Part shown: in pieces, positions 22,345 through 36,950 of the stretch
Numbering within the stretch: the stretch's first letter is position 1
Layout of the letters: each line of letters begins with the position of its first letter
NCBI GenBank assembly: GCA_023053575.1
Contig: JAKZAP010000075.1
Location: forward strand, 1 to 64,000
Length of the DNA stretch: 64,000 nt
DNA from: Branchinecta lynchi
Taxonomy: Eukaryota > Arthropoda > Branchiopoda > Anostraca > Branchinectidae
Reading direction: 5' to 3'
Notes under the pieces: generated by a model
Told to the model about the DNA's origin: nothing
Seen by the model: the letters and a program-made list of their open reading frames with translations, nothing else
Databases searched by the model: none
Made by a program: the position numbers and the translations under genes

Positions 22345-25300
22345 TGACTGACTCTCTGTCTGTATTGACTGACTGTCTGTCTGTCTGTCTTGACTGACTG
22401 TCTGTCTATCTGTCTTGACTGACTCTCTGTTTGTCTTGACTGACTGTCTGCCTGCCTTGACTCACTGACCGTCTGTCTCTCTGTCTTGTCTTGACTGATA
22501 TTTTATTTTTTATGTGTGTGTCTGTTTATCTTGACTGACTGACTGTCTGTGTGTCTGTCTATCTTGACTGACTGACTGTGTCTGACTGTCTGTCTTTCTT
22601 TCTGTCTTAACTGACTGTCTGTCTGTCTTGACTGACTGTCTGTCGGTCTTGACTGACTGTCTGTCGGTCTTGACTGACTGTTTGTCTATCTTGACTGACT
22701 GACTGTCTGTCTTGACTGACTGTCTGTCGGTCTTGACTGACTGTTTGTCTATCTTGACTGACTGACTGTCTGTCCTGACTGACTGTTTGTCTATCTTGAC
22801 TGACTGACTGTCTGTTTTGACTGACTGACTGTCTGTGTCTTGAATGACTGTCTGTCTCTCTGTCTTAAATGACTGTCTGTCTGTCTGTCTTGAATGACTG
22901 TCTGTCTGTCTGTCTGTCTTGACTGACTGACTGTCTGTCTGTCTTGACTGTCCGTCTGACTGTCTTGACTGACTGTCTGTCTTGACTGACTGTCTGTCTC
23001 TCTGTCTGTCTGTCTTGACTGACTGTCTGTCTGTCTGTCTGTCTTGACTGTCTGTCTGCCTGTCTGACTGACTGTCTGTCTGTCTTGACTGACTGTCTGT
23101 CTGTCTGTCTGTCTGTCTGTCTTGACTGACTGGGGGTCTGTTTGTCTGTCTGTCTTGACTGACTGTCTGACTGTCTGTTTTGACTGACTGTCTTTCTGTC
23201 TGTCTTGACTGACTGGGGGTCTGTCTGTCTGTCTTGACTGACTGGGGGTCTGTCTGTCTGTCTGTCTTGACTGACTGTCTGACTGTCTGTCTTGACTGAC
23301 TGTCTGTCTGTCTTGACTGACTGTCTGTCTGTCTTGACTGACTGACTGTCTGTCTGTCTGTCTGTCTGTCTTGACTGACTTTCTGTCGGTCTTGACTTAT
23401 TGTTTGTCTATCTTGACTGACTGACTGTCTGTCTTGACTGACTGTTTGTTTATTTTGACTGACTGGAATGACTGTCTGTCTGTCTGTCTGTCTGTCTTGA
23501 CTGACTGACTGTCTGTCTGTCTTGACTGTCTGTCTGTCTTGACTGTCCGTCTGACTGTCTTGACTGACTGTCTGTCTGTCTTGACTGACTGACTGTCTCT
23601 CTGTCTTGAATGACTGTCTGTCTGTCTGTCTTTCTTGACTGACTGTCTGTCTTGATTTCTGTCTCGACTGACTGTCTGTCTGTCTTGACTGACTGTCTGT
23701 CTGTCTTGACTGACTGTCTGTCTGTCTTGACTGACTGTCTGTCTGTCTTGACTGACTGTCTGTCTGTCTTGACTGACTGTCTGTCTGTCTTGACTGACTG
23801 TCTGTCTGTCTGTCTGTCTTGACTGGCTGGCTGTCTGTATTGGCTGACTGTCTGTCGGTCTTGACTGACTGTTTGTCTATCTTGACTGACTGACTATATG
23901 TCTTGACTGACTGTTTGTCTATCTTGACTGACTGACTGTCTGTTTTGACTGACTGACTGTCTGTCTGTCTTGAATGACTGTCTGTCTCTCTGTCTTGAAT
24001 GACTGTCTGTCTGTCTGTCTTGAATGACTGTCTGTCTGTCTGACTTTCTTGACTGACTGTCTGTCTTTCTTTCTGTCTTGACTGACTGTCTGTCTGTCTT
24101 GACTGACTGACTGTCTGTCTGTCTTGAATGACTGTCTGTCTGTCTGTCTTTCTTGACTGACTGTCTGTCTGTCTTTCTTGACTGACTGTCTGTCTTTCTT
24201 TCTGTCTTGACTGACTGTCTGTCTGTCTTGACTGACTGTCTATCTGTCTTGACTGACTGTCTGTCTGTCTTGACTGACTGTCTGTCTGTCTGGCTTGACT
24301 GACAGTCTGTCTGTCTGTCTTGACAGTCTGTCTGTCTGTCTTGACTGTCTGTCTGTCGGTCTTGACTGACTGTTTGTCTATCTTGACTGACTGACTGTCT
24401 GTCTTGACTGACTGTTTGTCTATCTTGACTGACTGACTGTCTGTTTTGACTGACTGACTGTCTCTGTCTTGAACGACTGTCTGTCTCTCTGTCTTGAATG
24501 ACTGTCTGTCTGTCTGTCTTGAATGACTGTCTGTCCGTCTGTCTGTCTTGACTGACTGACTGTCTGTCTGTCTTGAATGACTGACTGTCTGTCTGTCTGT
24601 CTTGACTGGCTGACTGTCTATCTGTCTTGACTGTCCGTCTGACTGTCTTGACTGTCCGTCTGACTGTCTTGACTGACTGTCTGTCTGTCTTGACTGACTG
24701 TCTGTCTCTCTGTCTGTCTGTCTTGACTGACTGTCTGTCTGTCTGTCTGTCTGTCTGTCTTGACTGTCTGTCTGACTGTCTTGACTGACTGTCGGTCTCT
24801 CTGTCTTGACTGACTGTCTGTCTGTCTGTCTTGACTAACTGGGGGTCTGTCTGTCTGTCTGTCTTGACTGACTGTCTGACTGTCTGTCTTGACTGACTGT
24901 CTGTGTGTCTTGACTGACTGTCTGTCTGTCTTGACTGACTGACTGTCTGTCTGTCTGTCTTGACTGACTGTCTGTCGGTCTTGACTTATTGTTTGTCTAT
25001 CTTGACTGACTGACTGTCTGTCTTGACTGACTGTTTGTCTATCTTGACTGACTGACTTTCTGTTTTGACTGACTGACTGTCTGTCTGTCTTGAATGACTG
25101 TCTGTCTCTCTTTCTTGAATGACTGTCTGTCTGTCTGTCTTGAATGACTGTCTGTCTGTCTGTCTTTCTTGACTGACTGTCTGTCTTTCTTTCTGTCTTA
25201 ACTGACTGTCTGTCTGTCTTGACTGACTGACTGTCTGTCTGTCTTGAATGACTGTCTGTCTGTCTGTCTTTCTTGACTGACTGTCTGTCTTTCTTTCTGT

Positions 25301-28300
25301 CTTGACTGACTGTCTGTCTGTCTTGACTGACTGTCTGTCTGTCTGTCTTGACTGACAGTCTGTCTGTCTGTCTTGACTGACTGTCTGTCGGTCTTGACTG
25401 ACTGTTTGTCTATCTTGACTGACTGACTGTCTGTCCTGACTGACTGTTTGTCTATCTTGACTGACTGACTGTCTGTTTTGACTGACTGACTGTCTGTGTC
25501 TTGAATGACTGTCTGTCTCTCTGTCTTGAATGACTGTCTGTCTGTCTGTCTTGAATGACTGTCTGTCTGTCTGTCTGTCTTGACTGACTGACTGTCTGTC
25601 TGTCTTGACTGTCCGTCTGACTGTCTTGACTGACTGTCTGTCTGTCTTGACTGACTGTCTGTCTCTCTGTCTGTCTGTCTTGCCTGACTGTCTGTCTGTC
25701 TGTCTGTCTTGACTGTCTGTCTGACTGTCTTGACTGACTGTCTGTCTGTCTTGACTGACTGTCTGTCTGTCTGTCTGTCTGTTTTGACTGACTGGGGGTC
25801 TGTCAGTCTGTCTGTCTTGACTGACTGTCTGGCTGTCTGTCTTGACTGACTGTCTGTCTGTCTTGACTGACTGTCTGTCTGTCTTGACTGACTGTCTGTC
25901 TGTCTTGACTGACTGTCTGTCTGTCTTGACTGACTGACTGTCTGTCTGTCTGTCTGTCTGTCTTGACTGACTTTCTGTCGGTCTTGACTTATTGTTTGTC
26001 TATCTTGACTGACTGACTGTCTGTCTTGACTGACTGTTTGTTTATCTTGACTGACTGGCTGTCTTTCTGTCTTGAATGAATGTCTGTCTCTCTGTCTTGA
26101 ATGACTGTCTGTCTGTCTGTCTTGAATGACTGTCTGTCTGTCTGTCTTTCTTGACTGACTGTCTGTCTTTCTTGACTGACTGTCTGTCTTTCTTTCTGTC
26201 TTGACTGACTGTCTGTCTGTATTGACTGACTTACTGTCTGTCTGTCTTGAATGACTGTCTGTCTGTCTGTCTTTCTTGACTGACTGTTTGTCTTTCTTTC
26301 TGTCTTGACTGACTGTCTGTCTGTCTTGACTGACTGTCTGTCTGTCTTGACTGACTGACTGTCTGTCTGTCTTGAATGACTGTTTGTCTGTCTGTCTTTC
26401 TTGACTGACTGTCTGTCTTTCTCTCTGTCTTGACTGACTGTCTGTCTGTCTTGACTGACTGTATGTCTGTCTGTCTTGACTGACTGTCTGTCTGTCTTGA
26501 CTGACTGTCTGCCTGTCTTGACTGACTAACCGTCTGTCTGTCTGTCTTGTCTTGACTGATATTTTATTTTTGATGTGTGTGTCTGTCTATCTTGACTGAC
26601 TGACTGTCTGTGTGTCTGTCTATCTTGACTGACTGACTGTGTCTGTCTGTCTTGACTGACTCTCTGTCTGTCTGTCTATCTTGACTGACTGTCTGTCTGT
26701 CTTGACTGACTGTCTGTCTGTCTGTCTGTCTGTCTTGACTGACTGTCTGTCTGTCTGTCTTGACTGACTGTCTGCCTGTCTTGACTGACTGACCGTCTGT
26801 CTGTCTGTCTTGTCTTGACTGATATTTTATGTTTGATGTGTGTGTCTGTCTATCTTGACTGACTGACTGTCTGTGTGTCTGTCTTGACTGACTGACTTTC
26901 TGTTTTGACTGACTGACTGTCTTGACTGATATTTTATTTTTGATGTGTGTGTCTGTCTATCTTGACTGACTGACTGACTGTTTGTCTATCTTGACTGACT
27001 GACTTTCTGTTTTGACTGACTGACTGTCGGTCTGTCTTGAATGACTGTCTGTCTGTCTGTCTTGAATGACTGTCTGTCTGTCTGTCTTTCTTGACTGACT
27101 GTCTGTCTTTCTTTCTGTCTTAACTGACTGTCTGTCTGTCTTGACTGACTGTCTGTCGGTCTTGACTGACTGTTTGTCTATCTTGACTGACTGACTGTCT
27201 GTCTTGACTGACTGTCTGTCGGTCTTGACTGACTGTTTGTCTATCTTGACTGACTGACTGTCTGTCCTGACTGACTGTTTGTCTATCTTGACTGACTGAC
27301 TGTCTGTTTTGACTGACTGACTGTCTGTGTCTTTAATGACTGTCTGTCTCTCTGTCTTAAATGACTGTCTGTCTGTCTGTCTTGAATGACTGTCTGTCTG
27401 TCTGTCTGTCTTGACTTACTGACTGTCTGTCTGTCTTGACTGTCCGTCTGACTGTCTTGACTGACTGTCTGTCTTGACTGACTGTCTGTCTCTCTGTCTG
27501 TCTGTCTTGACTGACTGTCTGTCTGTCTGTCTGTCTTGACTGTCTGTCTGTCTGTCTTGACTGACTGTCTGTCTGTCTTGACTGACTGTCTGTCTGTCTG
27601 TCTGTCTGTCTGTCTTGACTGACTGGGGGTCTGTTTGTCTGTCTGTCTTGACTGAGTGTCTGACTGTCTGTCTTGACTGACTGTCTGTCTGTCTTGACTG
27701 ACAGTCTGTCTGTCTTGACTGACTGACTGTCTGTCTGTCTGTCTGTCTTGACTGACTTTCTGTCGGTCTTGACTTATTGTTTGTCTATCTTGACTGACTG
27801 ACTGTCTGTCTTGACTGACTGTTTGTTTATCTTGACTGACTGGCTGTCTTTCTGTCTTGAATGAATGTCTGTCTCTCTGTCTTTAATGACTGTCTGTCTG
27901 TCTGTCTTGAATGACTGTCTGTCTGTCTGTCTTTCTTGACTGTCTGTCTGTCTTTCTTGACTGACTGTCTGTCTTTCTTTCTGTCTTGACTGACTGTCTG
28001 TCTGTATTGACTGACTTACTGTCTGTCTGTCTTGAATGACTGTCTGTCTGTCTGTCTTTCTTGACTGACTGTCTGTCTGTCTTGTCTTGACTGATATTTT
28101 ATTTTTGATGTGTGTGTCTGTCTATCTTGACTGACTGACTGTCTGTGTGTCTGTCTATCTTGAACTGACTGACTGTGTCTGTCTGTCTTGACTGACTGTC
28201 TGTCTGTCTGTCTATCTTGACTGACTGTCTGCCTGTCTTGACTGACTGTCTGTCTGTCTGTCTTGACTGACTGTCTGTCTGTCTGTCTTGACTGACTGTC

Positions 28301-31207
28301 TGTCTGTCTTGACTGACTGTCTGCCTGTCTTGACTGACTGACCGTCTGTCTGTCTGTGTTGTCTTGACTGATATTTTATTTTTGATGTGTGTGTCTGTCT
28401 ATCTTGACTGACTGACTGTCTGTGTGTCTGTCTATCTTGACTGACTGACTGTGTCTGACTGTCTTGACCGACTGTCTGTATTTTTCGACTGACTGTCTTT
28501 CTGTCTTGACTGACTGTCTGTCTGTCTTGACTGACTGTCTGTCTGTCTTGACTGACTGTCTGTCTGTCTTGACTGACTGACTGTCTGTCTTGACTGACTG
28601 TCTGTCTGTCTTGACTGACTGTCTGTCTGTCTTGACTGACTGACTGTCTGTCTGTCTTAACTGACTGTCTGTCGGTCTTGACTGACTGTGTCTGTCTGTC
28701 TAGACTGACTGTCTGTCTGTCTGTCTGTCTGTCTGTCTTGACTGACTCTCTGTCTGTATTGACTGACTGTCTGTCTGTCTGTCTGTCTTGACTGACTGTC
28801 TGTCTATCTGTCTTGACTGACTCTCTGTTTGTCTTGACTGACTGTCTGCCTGCCTTGACTCACTGACCGTCTGTCTCTCTGTCTTGTCTTGACTGATATT
28901 TTATTTTTGATGTGTGTGTCTGTTTATCTTGACTGACTGACTGTCTGTGTGTCTGTCTATCTTGACTGACTGACTGTGTCTGACTGTCTGTCTTTCTTTC
29001 TGTCTTAACTGACTGTCTGTCGGTCTTGACTGACTGTCTGTCGGTTTCGACTGACTGTCTGTCGGTCTTGACTGACTGTCTGTCGGTCTTGACTGACTGT
29101 TTGTCTATCTTGACTGACTGACTGTCTGTCTTGACTGACTGTCTGTCGGTCTTGACTGACTGTTTGTCTATCTTGACTGACTGACTGTCTGTCCTGACTG
29201 ACTGTTTGTCTATCTTGACTGACTGACTGTCTGTTTTGACTGACTGACTGTCTGTGTCTTGAATGACTGTCTGTCTCTCTGTCTTAAATGACTGTCTGTC
29301 TGTCTGTCTTGAATGACTGTCTGTCTGTCTGTCTGTCTTGACTGACTTTCTGTCGGTCTTGACTTATTGTTTGTCTATCTTGACTGACTGACTGTCTGTC
29401 TTGACTGACTGTTTGTTTATCTTGACTGACTGGCTGTCTTTCTGTCTTGAATGAATGTCTGTCTCTCTGTCTTGAATGACTGTCTGTCTGTCTGTCTTGA
29501 ATGACTGTCTGTCTGTCTGTCTTCCTTGACTGTCTGTCTGTCTTTCTTGACTGACTGTCTGTCTTTCTTTCTGTCTTGACTGACTGTCTGTCTGTATTGA
29601 CTGACTTACTGTCTGTCTGTCTTGAATGACTGTCTGTCTGTCTGTCTTTCTTGACTGACTGTCTGTCTTTCTTTCTGTCTTGACTGACTGTCTGTCTGTC
29701 TTGACTGACTGACTGTCTGTCTATCTTGACTGACTGACTGTCTGTCTGTCTTGAATGACTGTCTGTCTGTCTGTCTTTCTTGACTGACTGTCTGTCTTTC
29801 TCTCTGTCTTGACTGACTGTCTGTCTGTCTTGACTGACTGTATGTCTGTCTGTCTTGACTGACTGTCTGTCTGTCTTGACTGACTGTCTGTCTGTCTTGA
29901 CTGACTGTCTGTCTGTCTTGACTGACTGTCTGTCTGTCTTGACTGACTGTCTGTCTGTCTTGACTGACTGTCTGTCTGTCTTGACTGACTGTCTGCCTGT
30001 CTTGTCTGACTAACCGTCTGTCTGTCTGTCTTGTCTTGACTGATATTTTATTTTTGATGTGTGTGCCTGTCTATCTTGACTGACTGACTGTCCGTGTGTC
30101 TGTCTATCTTGACTGACTGACTGTGTCTGTCTGTCTTGACTGACTGTCTGATTGTCTGTCTATCTTGACTGACTGTCTGCCTGTCTTGACTGACTGTCTG
30201 TCTGTCTGTCTTGACTGACTGTCTGTCTGTCTGTCTTGACTGACTGTCTGTCTGTCTTGACTGACTGTCTGCCTGTCTTGACTGACTGACCGTCTGTCTG
30301 TCTGTGTTGTCTTGACTGATATTTTATTTTTGATGTGTGTGTCTGTCTATCTTGACTGACTGACTGTCTGTGTGTCTGTCTATCTTGACTGACTGACTGT
30401 GTCTGACTGTCTTGACCGACTGTCTGTATTTTTCGACTGACTGTCTTTCTGTCTTGACTGACTGTCTGTCTGTCTTGACTGACTGTCTGTCTGTCTTGAC
30501 TGACTGTCTGTCTGTCTTGACTGACTGTCTGTCTGTCTTGACTGACTGTCTGTCTGTCTTGACTGACTGACTGTCTGTCTGTCTTAACTGACTGTCTGTC
30601 GGTCTTGACTGACTGTCTGTCGGTCTTGACTGACTGTGTCTGTCTGTCTAGACTGACTGTCTGTCTGTCTGTCTGTCTGTCTGTCTTGACTGACTCTCTG
30701 TCTGTATTGACTGACTGTCTGTCTGTCTGTCTTGACTGAATGTCTGTCTGTCTGTCTTGACTGACTCTCTGTTTGTCTTGACTGACTGTCTGCCTGCCTT
30801 GACTCACTGACCGTCTGTCTCTCTGTCTTGTCTTGACTGATATTTTATTTTTGATTTGTGTGGCTGTTTATCTTGACTGACTGACTGTCTGTGTGTTTGT
30901 CTATCTTGACTGACTGACTGTGTCTGACTGTCTTGACCGACTGTCTGTATTTTTCGACTGACTGTCTGTCTGTCTTGACTGAGTGACTGTCAGTCTGTCT
31001 GTCTGTCTTGAATGACTGTCTGTCTGTATTGACTGACTTTCTGTCTGTATCAGCTGACTGTCTGTCCGTCTTGACTGACTATCTGTATGTTTCGACTGAC
31101 TTTATGTCTGTCTGTCTGTCTTGACTTACTGTATGTTTGTCTGTCTACCGTGACTGACTGACTATCTGTCTGACTGACTGTCTGTATTGACTGACTGTCC
31201 GTCTTAC

Positions 31208-31240
<33 letters not shown>

Positions 31241-34200
31241 TGACTGACTGTCTGACTGTCTGTCTGTCTGTCTTGACTGACTGACTGTCTGTCTGTCTTG
31301 ACTGACTGTCTGTCTGTCTTGACTGACTGTCTGTCTGTCTTGACTTACTGTCTGTCTGTCTTGACTGACTGTCTGTCTGTCTTGACTGACTGTCTGTCTT
31401 GACTGACTGTCTATCTGGCTCGACTGACTGTCTGTCTGTCTTGCTGACTGTCTGTTTGTCTGTCTGTCTGTCTGTCTTGACTGACTGTCTGTCTGTCTTG
31501 ACTGACTGTCTGTCTGTCTTGACTGACTGTCTGCCTGTCTTGACTGACTGACCGTCTGTCTGTCTGTCTTGTCTTGACTGATATTTTATTTTTGATGTGT
31601 ATGTCTGTCTATCTTGACTGACTGACTGTCTGTGCGTCTGTCTATCTTGACTGACTGACTGTGTCTGTCTGTCTTGACTGACTGTCTGTCTGTCTCTCTG
31701 TCTTGACTGACTGACTGTCTGTCTGTCTTGACTGTCTGACTATCTGTTTGTCTTGACTGTCTGACTATCTGTCTGTCTTGACTGACTGTCTGTCTGTCTT
31801 GAATGAATGTCTGTCTGTCTTGACTGACTGTCTGATGGTCTTGTCTTACTGTCTGTCTGTATGAACTGACTGTCTGTCTGTCTTGACAGACTGTTTGTCT
31901 ATCTTGACTGACTGACTGTCTGTTTTGACTGACTGAGTGTCTGTCTGTCTTGAATGACTGTCGGTCTGTCTGTGTTGAATGACTGTCTGTCTGCCTGTGT
32001 TGACTGACTGTCTGTCTGTCTGTCTTGAATGACTGTCAGGCTGTCTGTGTTGAAAAACTGAATGTCTGTCTGTCTAGACAAACTTTCTGTCTGTATTGGC
32101 TGACTGTCTGTCTTTCTTGACTGACTGTCTGTGTGTTTTGACTGACTGTTTGTCTGTCTTGACTAACTGTCTGTCTGTCTTGACTGACTGTCTGTCTGTC
32201 TTGAGTGACTGTCTGTCTGTCTGTCTGTCTGTCTTTACTGACTGTGTATTTGTCTGTCTACCGTGACTGACTGACTATCTGTCTGTCTGTCTGTCTTGCC
32301 TGACTGTCTGTCTGTCTGTCTGTCTTGACTGACTGTCTGTTTGTCTGTCTACCGTGACTGACTGACTATCTGTCTGTCTGTCTGTCTTGACTGACTGTCT
32401 GTTTGTCTGTCTACCGTGACTGACTGACTATCTGTCTGTCTGTCTGTCTTGACTGGCTGTATGTCTGTCTTTCTGTCTTGACTGACTGTCTGTATGTCTT
32501 GAATGACTGCCTGTCTGTCTGTCTGTCTGTCTGTCTTGACTGACTGTTTGTTTGTCTGTCTACCGTGACTGACTGACTGACTGACTGTCTGTCTGTCTGT
32601 CTGTCTTGACTGACTGTCTGTTTGTCTGTCTACCGTGACTGACTGACTATCTGTCTATCTGTCTCTCTTGACTGAATGTCTGTCTGTCTGTCTGTCTTGA
32701 CTGACTGTCTGTTTGTCTGTCTACCGTGACTGATTGACTATCTGTCTGTCTGTCTGTCTTGACTGACTGTCTGTTTGTCTGTCCACCGTGACTGACTGAC
32801 TGTCTGTCTGTCTGTCTGTCTTGACTGACTGTCTGTTTGTCTGTCTACTGTGACTGACTGACTATCTGTCTATCTGTCGGTCTTGACTGACTGTATGTAT
32901 GTCTGTCTGTCTTGACTGACTCTCTGTATGTCTTGAGTGACTGCCTGTCTGTCTGTCTGTCTTGACTGACTGTTTGTTTGTCTGTCTACCGTGACTGACT
33001 GACTATCTGTCTGTCTGTCTGTCCTGACTGAGTGTCTGTTTGTCTGTCTACCGTGACTGACTGACTATCTGTCTGTCTGTCTGTCTTGACTGGCTGTCTG
33101 TCTGTATTGGCTGACTGTCTGTCTGTCTAGACTGACTGTTTGTCTTTTTGTCTGTCTTGACTGACTGTCTGTCTGTTTCAACCAACTGTCTATCTGTCTT
33201 GACTGACTGTCTGTCTGTCTTGACAGACTGTCTGTCTGTCTGTCTGTCTGTCTTGACTGACTGTCTGTCTGTCTGTCCGAATTTCTTGACTGACTGTCTG
33301 TCTGTCTTAACTGACTATCTGTATGTCTGTCTGTCTAGACTGACTGTTTGTCTTTCTGTCTGTCTTGACTGACTGTCTGTCTGTCTTGACTGACTGTCTG
33401 TCTGTCTTGACTGACTGTCTGTCTGTCTTGACCGACTGTCTGTCTGTCTTGACTGACTGTCATTCTGTCTTGACTGACTGTCATTCTGTCTTGACTGACT
33501 GTCATTCTGTCTTGACTGACTGTCTGTCTGTCTTGACTGACTGTCTGTCTGTCTTGACTGACTGTCTGTCAGTCTTGACTGACTGTCTGTCTGTCTTGAC
33601 TGACTGTCTGTCTGTCTTGACTGACTGTCTGTCTGTCTTGACTGACTGTCTGTCTGTCTTGACTGACTGTCTGTCTGTCTTGACTGACTGTCTGTCTGTC
33701 TTAACTGACTGTCTGTCTGTCTTGACTGACTGACTGTCTGTCTGTCTTAACTGACTGTCTGTCTGTCTTGACTGACTGTCTGTCTGTCTTGACTGACTGT
33801 CTTTCTGTCTTGACTGACTGTCTGTCTGTCTTGACTGACTGTCTGTCGGTCTTGACTGACTGTCTATCTGTCTTGACTGACTGTCTGTCTGTCTTGAATG
33901 ACTGTCTGTCTGTCTGTCCTGAATTACTGTCTGTCTGTTTGTCTTGAATGACTGTCTGTCTTTCTTGACTGACTGTATGTCTTTCTTTCTGTCTTGACTG
34001 ACGGTCTGTCTGTCTTGACTGACGGTCTGTCTGTCTTGACTGACTGTCTGTCTGTCTTGACTCACTGTCTGTCTGTCTTGACTGACTGTCGGTCTGTCTT
34101 GAGTGACTGTCTGTCTGTCTGTCTGTCTGTCTTTACTGACTGTGTATTTGTCTGTCTACCGTGACTGACTGACTATCTGTCTGTCTGTCTGTCTTGCCTG

Positions 34201-36950
34201 ACTGTCTGTCTGTCTGTCTGTCTTGACTGACTGTCTGTTTGTCTGTCTACCGTGACTGACTGACTATCTGTCTGCCTGTCTGTCTTGACGGACTGTCTGT
34301 TTGTCTGTCTACCGTGACTGACTGACTATCTGTCTGTCTGTCTGTCTTGACTGGCTGTATGTCTGTCTTTCTGTCTTGACTGACTGTCTGTATGACTTGA
34401 ATGACTGCCTGTCTGTCTGTCTGTCTGTCTGTCTTGACTGACTGTTTGTTTGTCTGTCTACCGTGACTGACTGACTGACTGACTGTCTGTCTGTCTGTCT
34501 GTCTTGACTGACTGTGTGTTTGTCTGTCTACCGTGACTGACTGACTATCTGTCTATCTGTCTCTCTTGACTGAATGTCTGTCTGTCTGTCTGTCTTGACT
34601 GACTGTCTGTTTGTCTGTCTACCGTGACTGATTGACTATCTGTCTGTCTGTCTGTCTTGACTGACTGTCTGTTTGTCTGTCCACCGTGACTGACTGACTG
34701 TCTGTCTGTCTGTCTGTCTTGACTGACTGTCTGTTTGTCTGTCTACTGTGACTGACTGACTATCTGTCTATCTGTCGGTCTTGACTGACTGTATGTCTGT
34801 CTGTCTGTCTTGACTGACTCTCTGTATGTCTTGAGTGACTGCCTGTCTGTCTGTCTGTCTTGACTGACTGTTTGTTTGTCTGTCTACCGTGACTGACTGA
34901 CTATCTGTCTGTCTGTCTGTCCTGACTGAGTGTCTGTTTGTCTGTCTACCGTGACTGACTGACTATCTGTCTGTCTGTCTGTCTTGACTGGCTGTCTGTC
35001 TGTATTGGCTGACTGTCTGTCTGTCTAGACTGACTGTTTGTCTTTTTGTCTGTCTTGACTGACTGTCTGTCTGTTTCAACCAACTGTCTATCTGTCTTGA
35101 CTGACTGTCTGTCTGTCTTGACAGACTGTCTGTCTGTCTGTCTTGACTGACTGTCTGTCTGTCTGTCCGAATTTCTTGACTGACTGTCTGTCTGTCTTAA
35201 CTGACTATCTGTATGTCTGTCTGTCTAGACTGACTGTTTGTCTTTCTGTCTGTCTTGACTGACTGTCTGTCTGTCTTGACTGACTGTCTGTCTGTCTTGA
35301 CTGACTGTCTGTCTGTCTTGACCGACTGTCTGTCTGTCTTGACTGACTGTCATTCTGTCTTGACTGACTGTCATTCTGTCTTGACTGACTGTCATTCTGT
35401 CTTGACTGACTGTCTGTCTGTCTTGACTGACTGTCTGTCTGTCTTGACTGACTGTCTGTCAGTCTTGACTGACTGTCTGTCTGTCTTGACTGACTGTCTG
35501 TCTGTCTTGACTGACTGTCTGTCTGTCTTGACTGACTGTCTGTCTGTCTTGACTGACTGTCTGTCTGTCTTGACTGACTGTCTGTCTGTCTTGACTGACT
35601 GTCTGTCTGTCTTGACTGACTGTCTGTCTGTCTTGACTGACTGTCTGTCTGTCTTCACTGACTGTCTGTCTGTCTTAACTGACTGTCTGTCTGTCTTGAC
35701 TGACTGACTGTCTGTCTGTCTTAACTGACTGTCTGTCTGTCTTGACTGACTGTCATTCTGTCTTGACTGACTGTCTGTCTGTCTTGACTGACTGTCTGTC
35801 GGTCTTGACTGACTGTCTATCTGTCTTGACTGACTGTCTGTCTGTCTTGAATGACTGTCTGTCTGTCTGTCCTGAATGACTGTCTGTCTGTTTGTCTTGA
35901 ATGACTGTCTGTCTTTCTTGACTGACTATGTCTTTCTTTTTGTCTTGACTGACGGTCTGTCTGTCTTGACTGACTGTCTGTCTGTCTTGACTGACTGTCT
36001 GTCTGTCTTGACTCACTGTCTGTCTGTCTTGACTGACTGTTTGTTTGTCTGTCTCTTGACTGACTGTCCGCCTTACTGTCTGTCTTGACTGACTATCTGT
36101 CAGTCTGTCTTGACTGACTGTCTGTCTGTTTTGACTGTCTGACTGTCTGTCTGTCTCTCTTGACTGACTGTCTGTCTGTCTTGACTGACTGTCTTTCTGT
36201 CTTGACTGACTTTCTGTCTGTCTTGACTGACTGTCTGTCTATCTTGACTGACTGTCTGTCTGTCTTGACTGACTGTCTGTCTGTCTTGACTGACTGTCTG
36301 TCTGTCTGTCTTGACTGATTGTCTGTCTGTCTGTCTTGACTTACTGTCTGTCTGTCTTTCTTGACTGACTGACTGTCTGCTATCTTGACTGACTGACTAT
36401 CTGTCTGCCTGTCTTGAATGACTGTCTGTCTGTGTTGACTGACTGTCTGTCTGTCTGTCTTTCTTGACTGACTGTACGTCTGTCTGTCTTGACTGACTGT
36501 CTGTCTGTCTTCACTGACTGTTTGTCTATCTTGACTGACTGTCTGTCTATCGTGACTGAATGACTTTCTGTCTGTCTGTCTTGACTGACTAACTGTCTGT
36601 CTATCTCGACTGACTGACTATCTGTCTGTCTGTCTTGAATGACTGTCTGTCTGTCTGTCTTTCTTGACTGACTGTCTGTCTGTCTGTCTTTCTTGACTGA
36701 CTGTATGTCTGTCTGTCTTGACTGACTGTCTGTCTGTTTTGACTGACTGACTGTCTGTCTGTCTGTCTGGTTTGAATGACTGTCTGTGTGTCTGTCTTAA
36801 ATGACTGTCTGTCTGTCTGTCTTGACTGACTGTCTGTCTGTCTTGACTGACTGTCTGACTGTCTTGACTGACTGACTGACTGTCTGTCTTGACAGTCTGT
36901 CTGTCTTGTCTTGACTGGTATTTTGTTTTTGATGTAACTTACTATCTGTC
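21985..36950 (+). repeat. Recurring AT-rich marker inside the TGTC/TGAC array
   Basis: The segment GATATTTTATTTTTGATGTG, usually preceded by GTCTTGTCTTGACT and followed by TGTGTCTGTCTATCTTGAC, recurs at about 21985, 22497, 26558, 26821, 26928, 28093, 28370, 28895, 30042, 30318, 30839, 31580 and (diverged) 36917. The spacing is irregular, from about 0.1 to 5.3 kb. It identifies higher-order blocks. For example, the surroundings at about 22450, 28850 and 30785 share GCCTGCCTTGACTCACTGACC. Confidence 0.85.
32190..35800 (+). repeat. 1.9-kb duplicated block in the TGTC/TGAC array
   Basis: The block from about 32190 is repeated from about 34080, an offset of 1890 bp. Both share many point variants: TTTACTGACTGTGTATTTG, CTACCGTGAC clusters, GTCCGAATTTCTTG at about 33277 and 35167, GTTTCAACCAAC, and the CATTCTGTC triplet. 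Within the pure 21-bp part, copy two is 84 bp longer, which is four 21-bp units. Confidence 0.88.

Noticed and set aside
30160..36088. ORFs encoding LTDCLSV or SVKTDRQ heptads
   Set aside because: By-product of 21-bp units in the TGTC/TGAC array. No other evidence of a gene.
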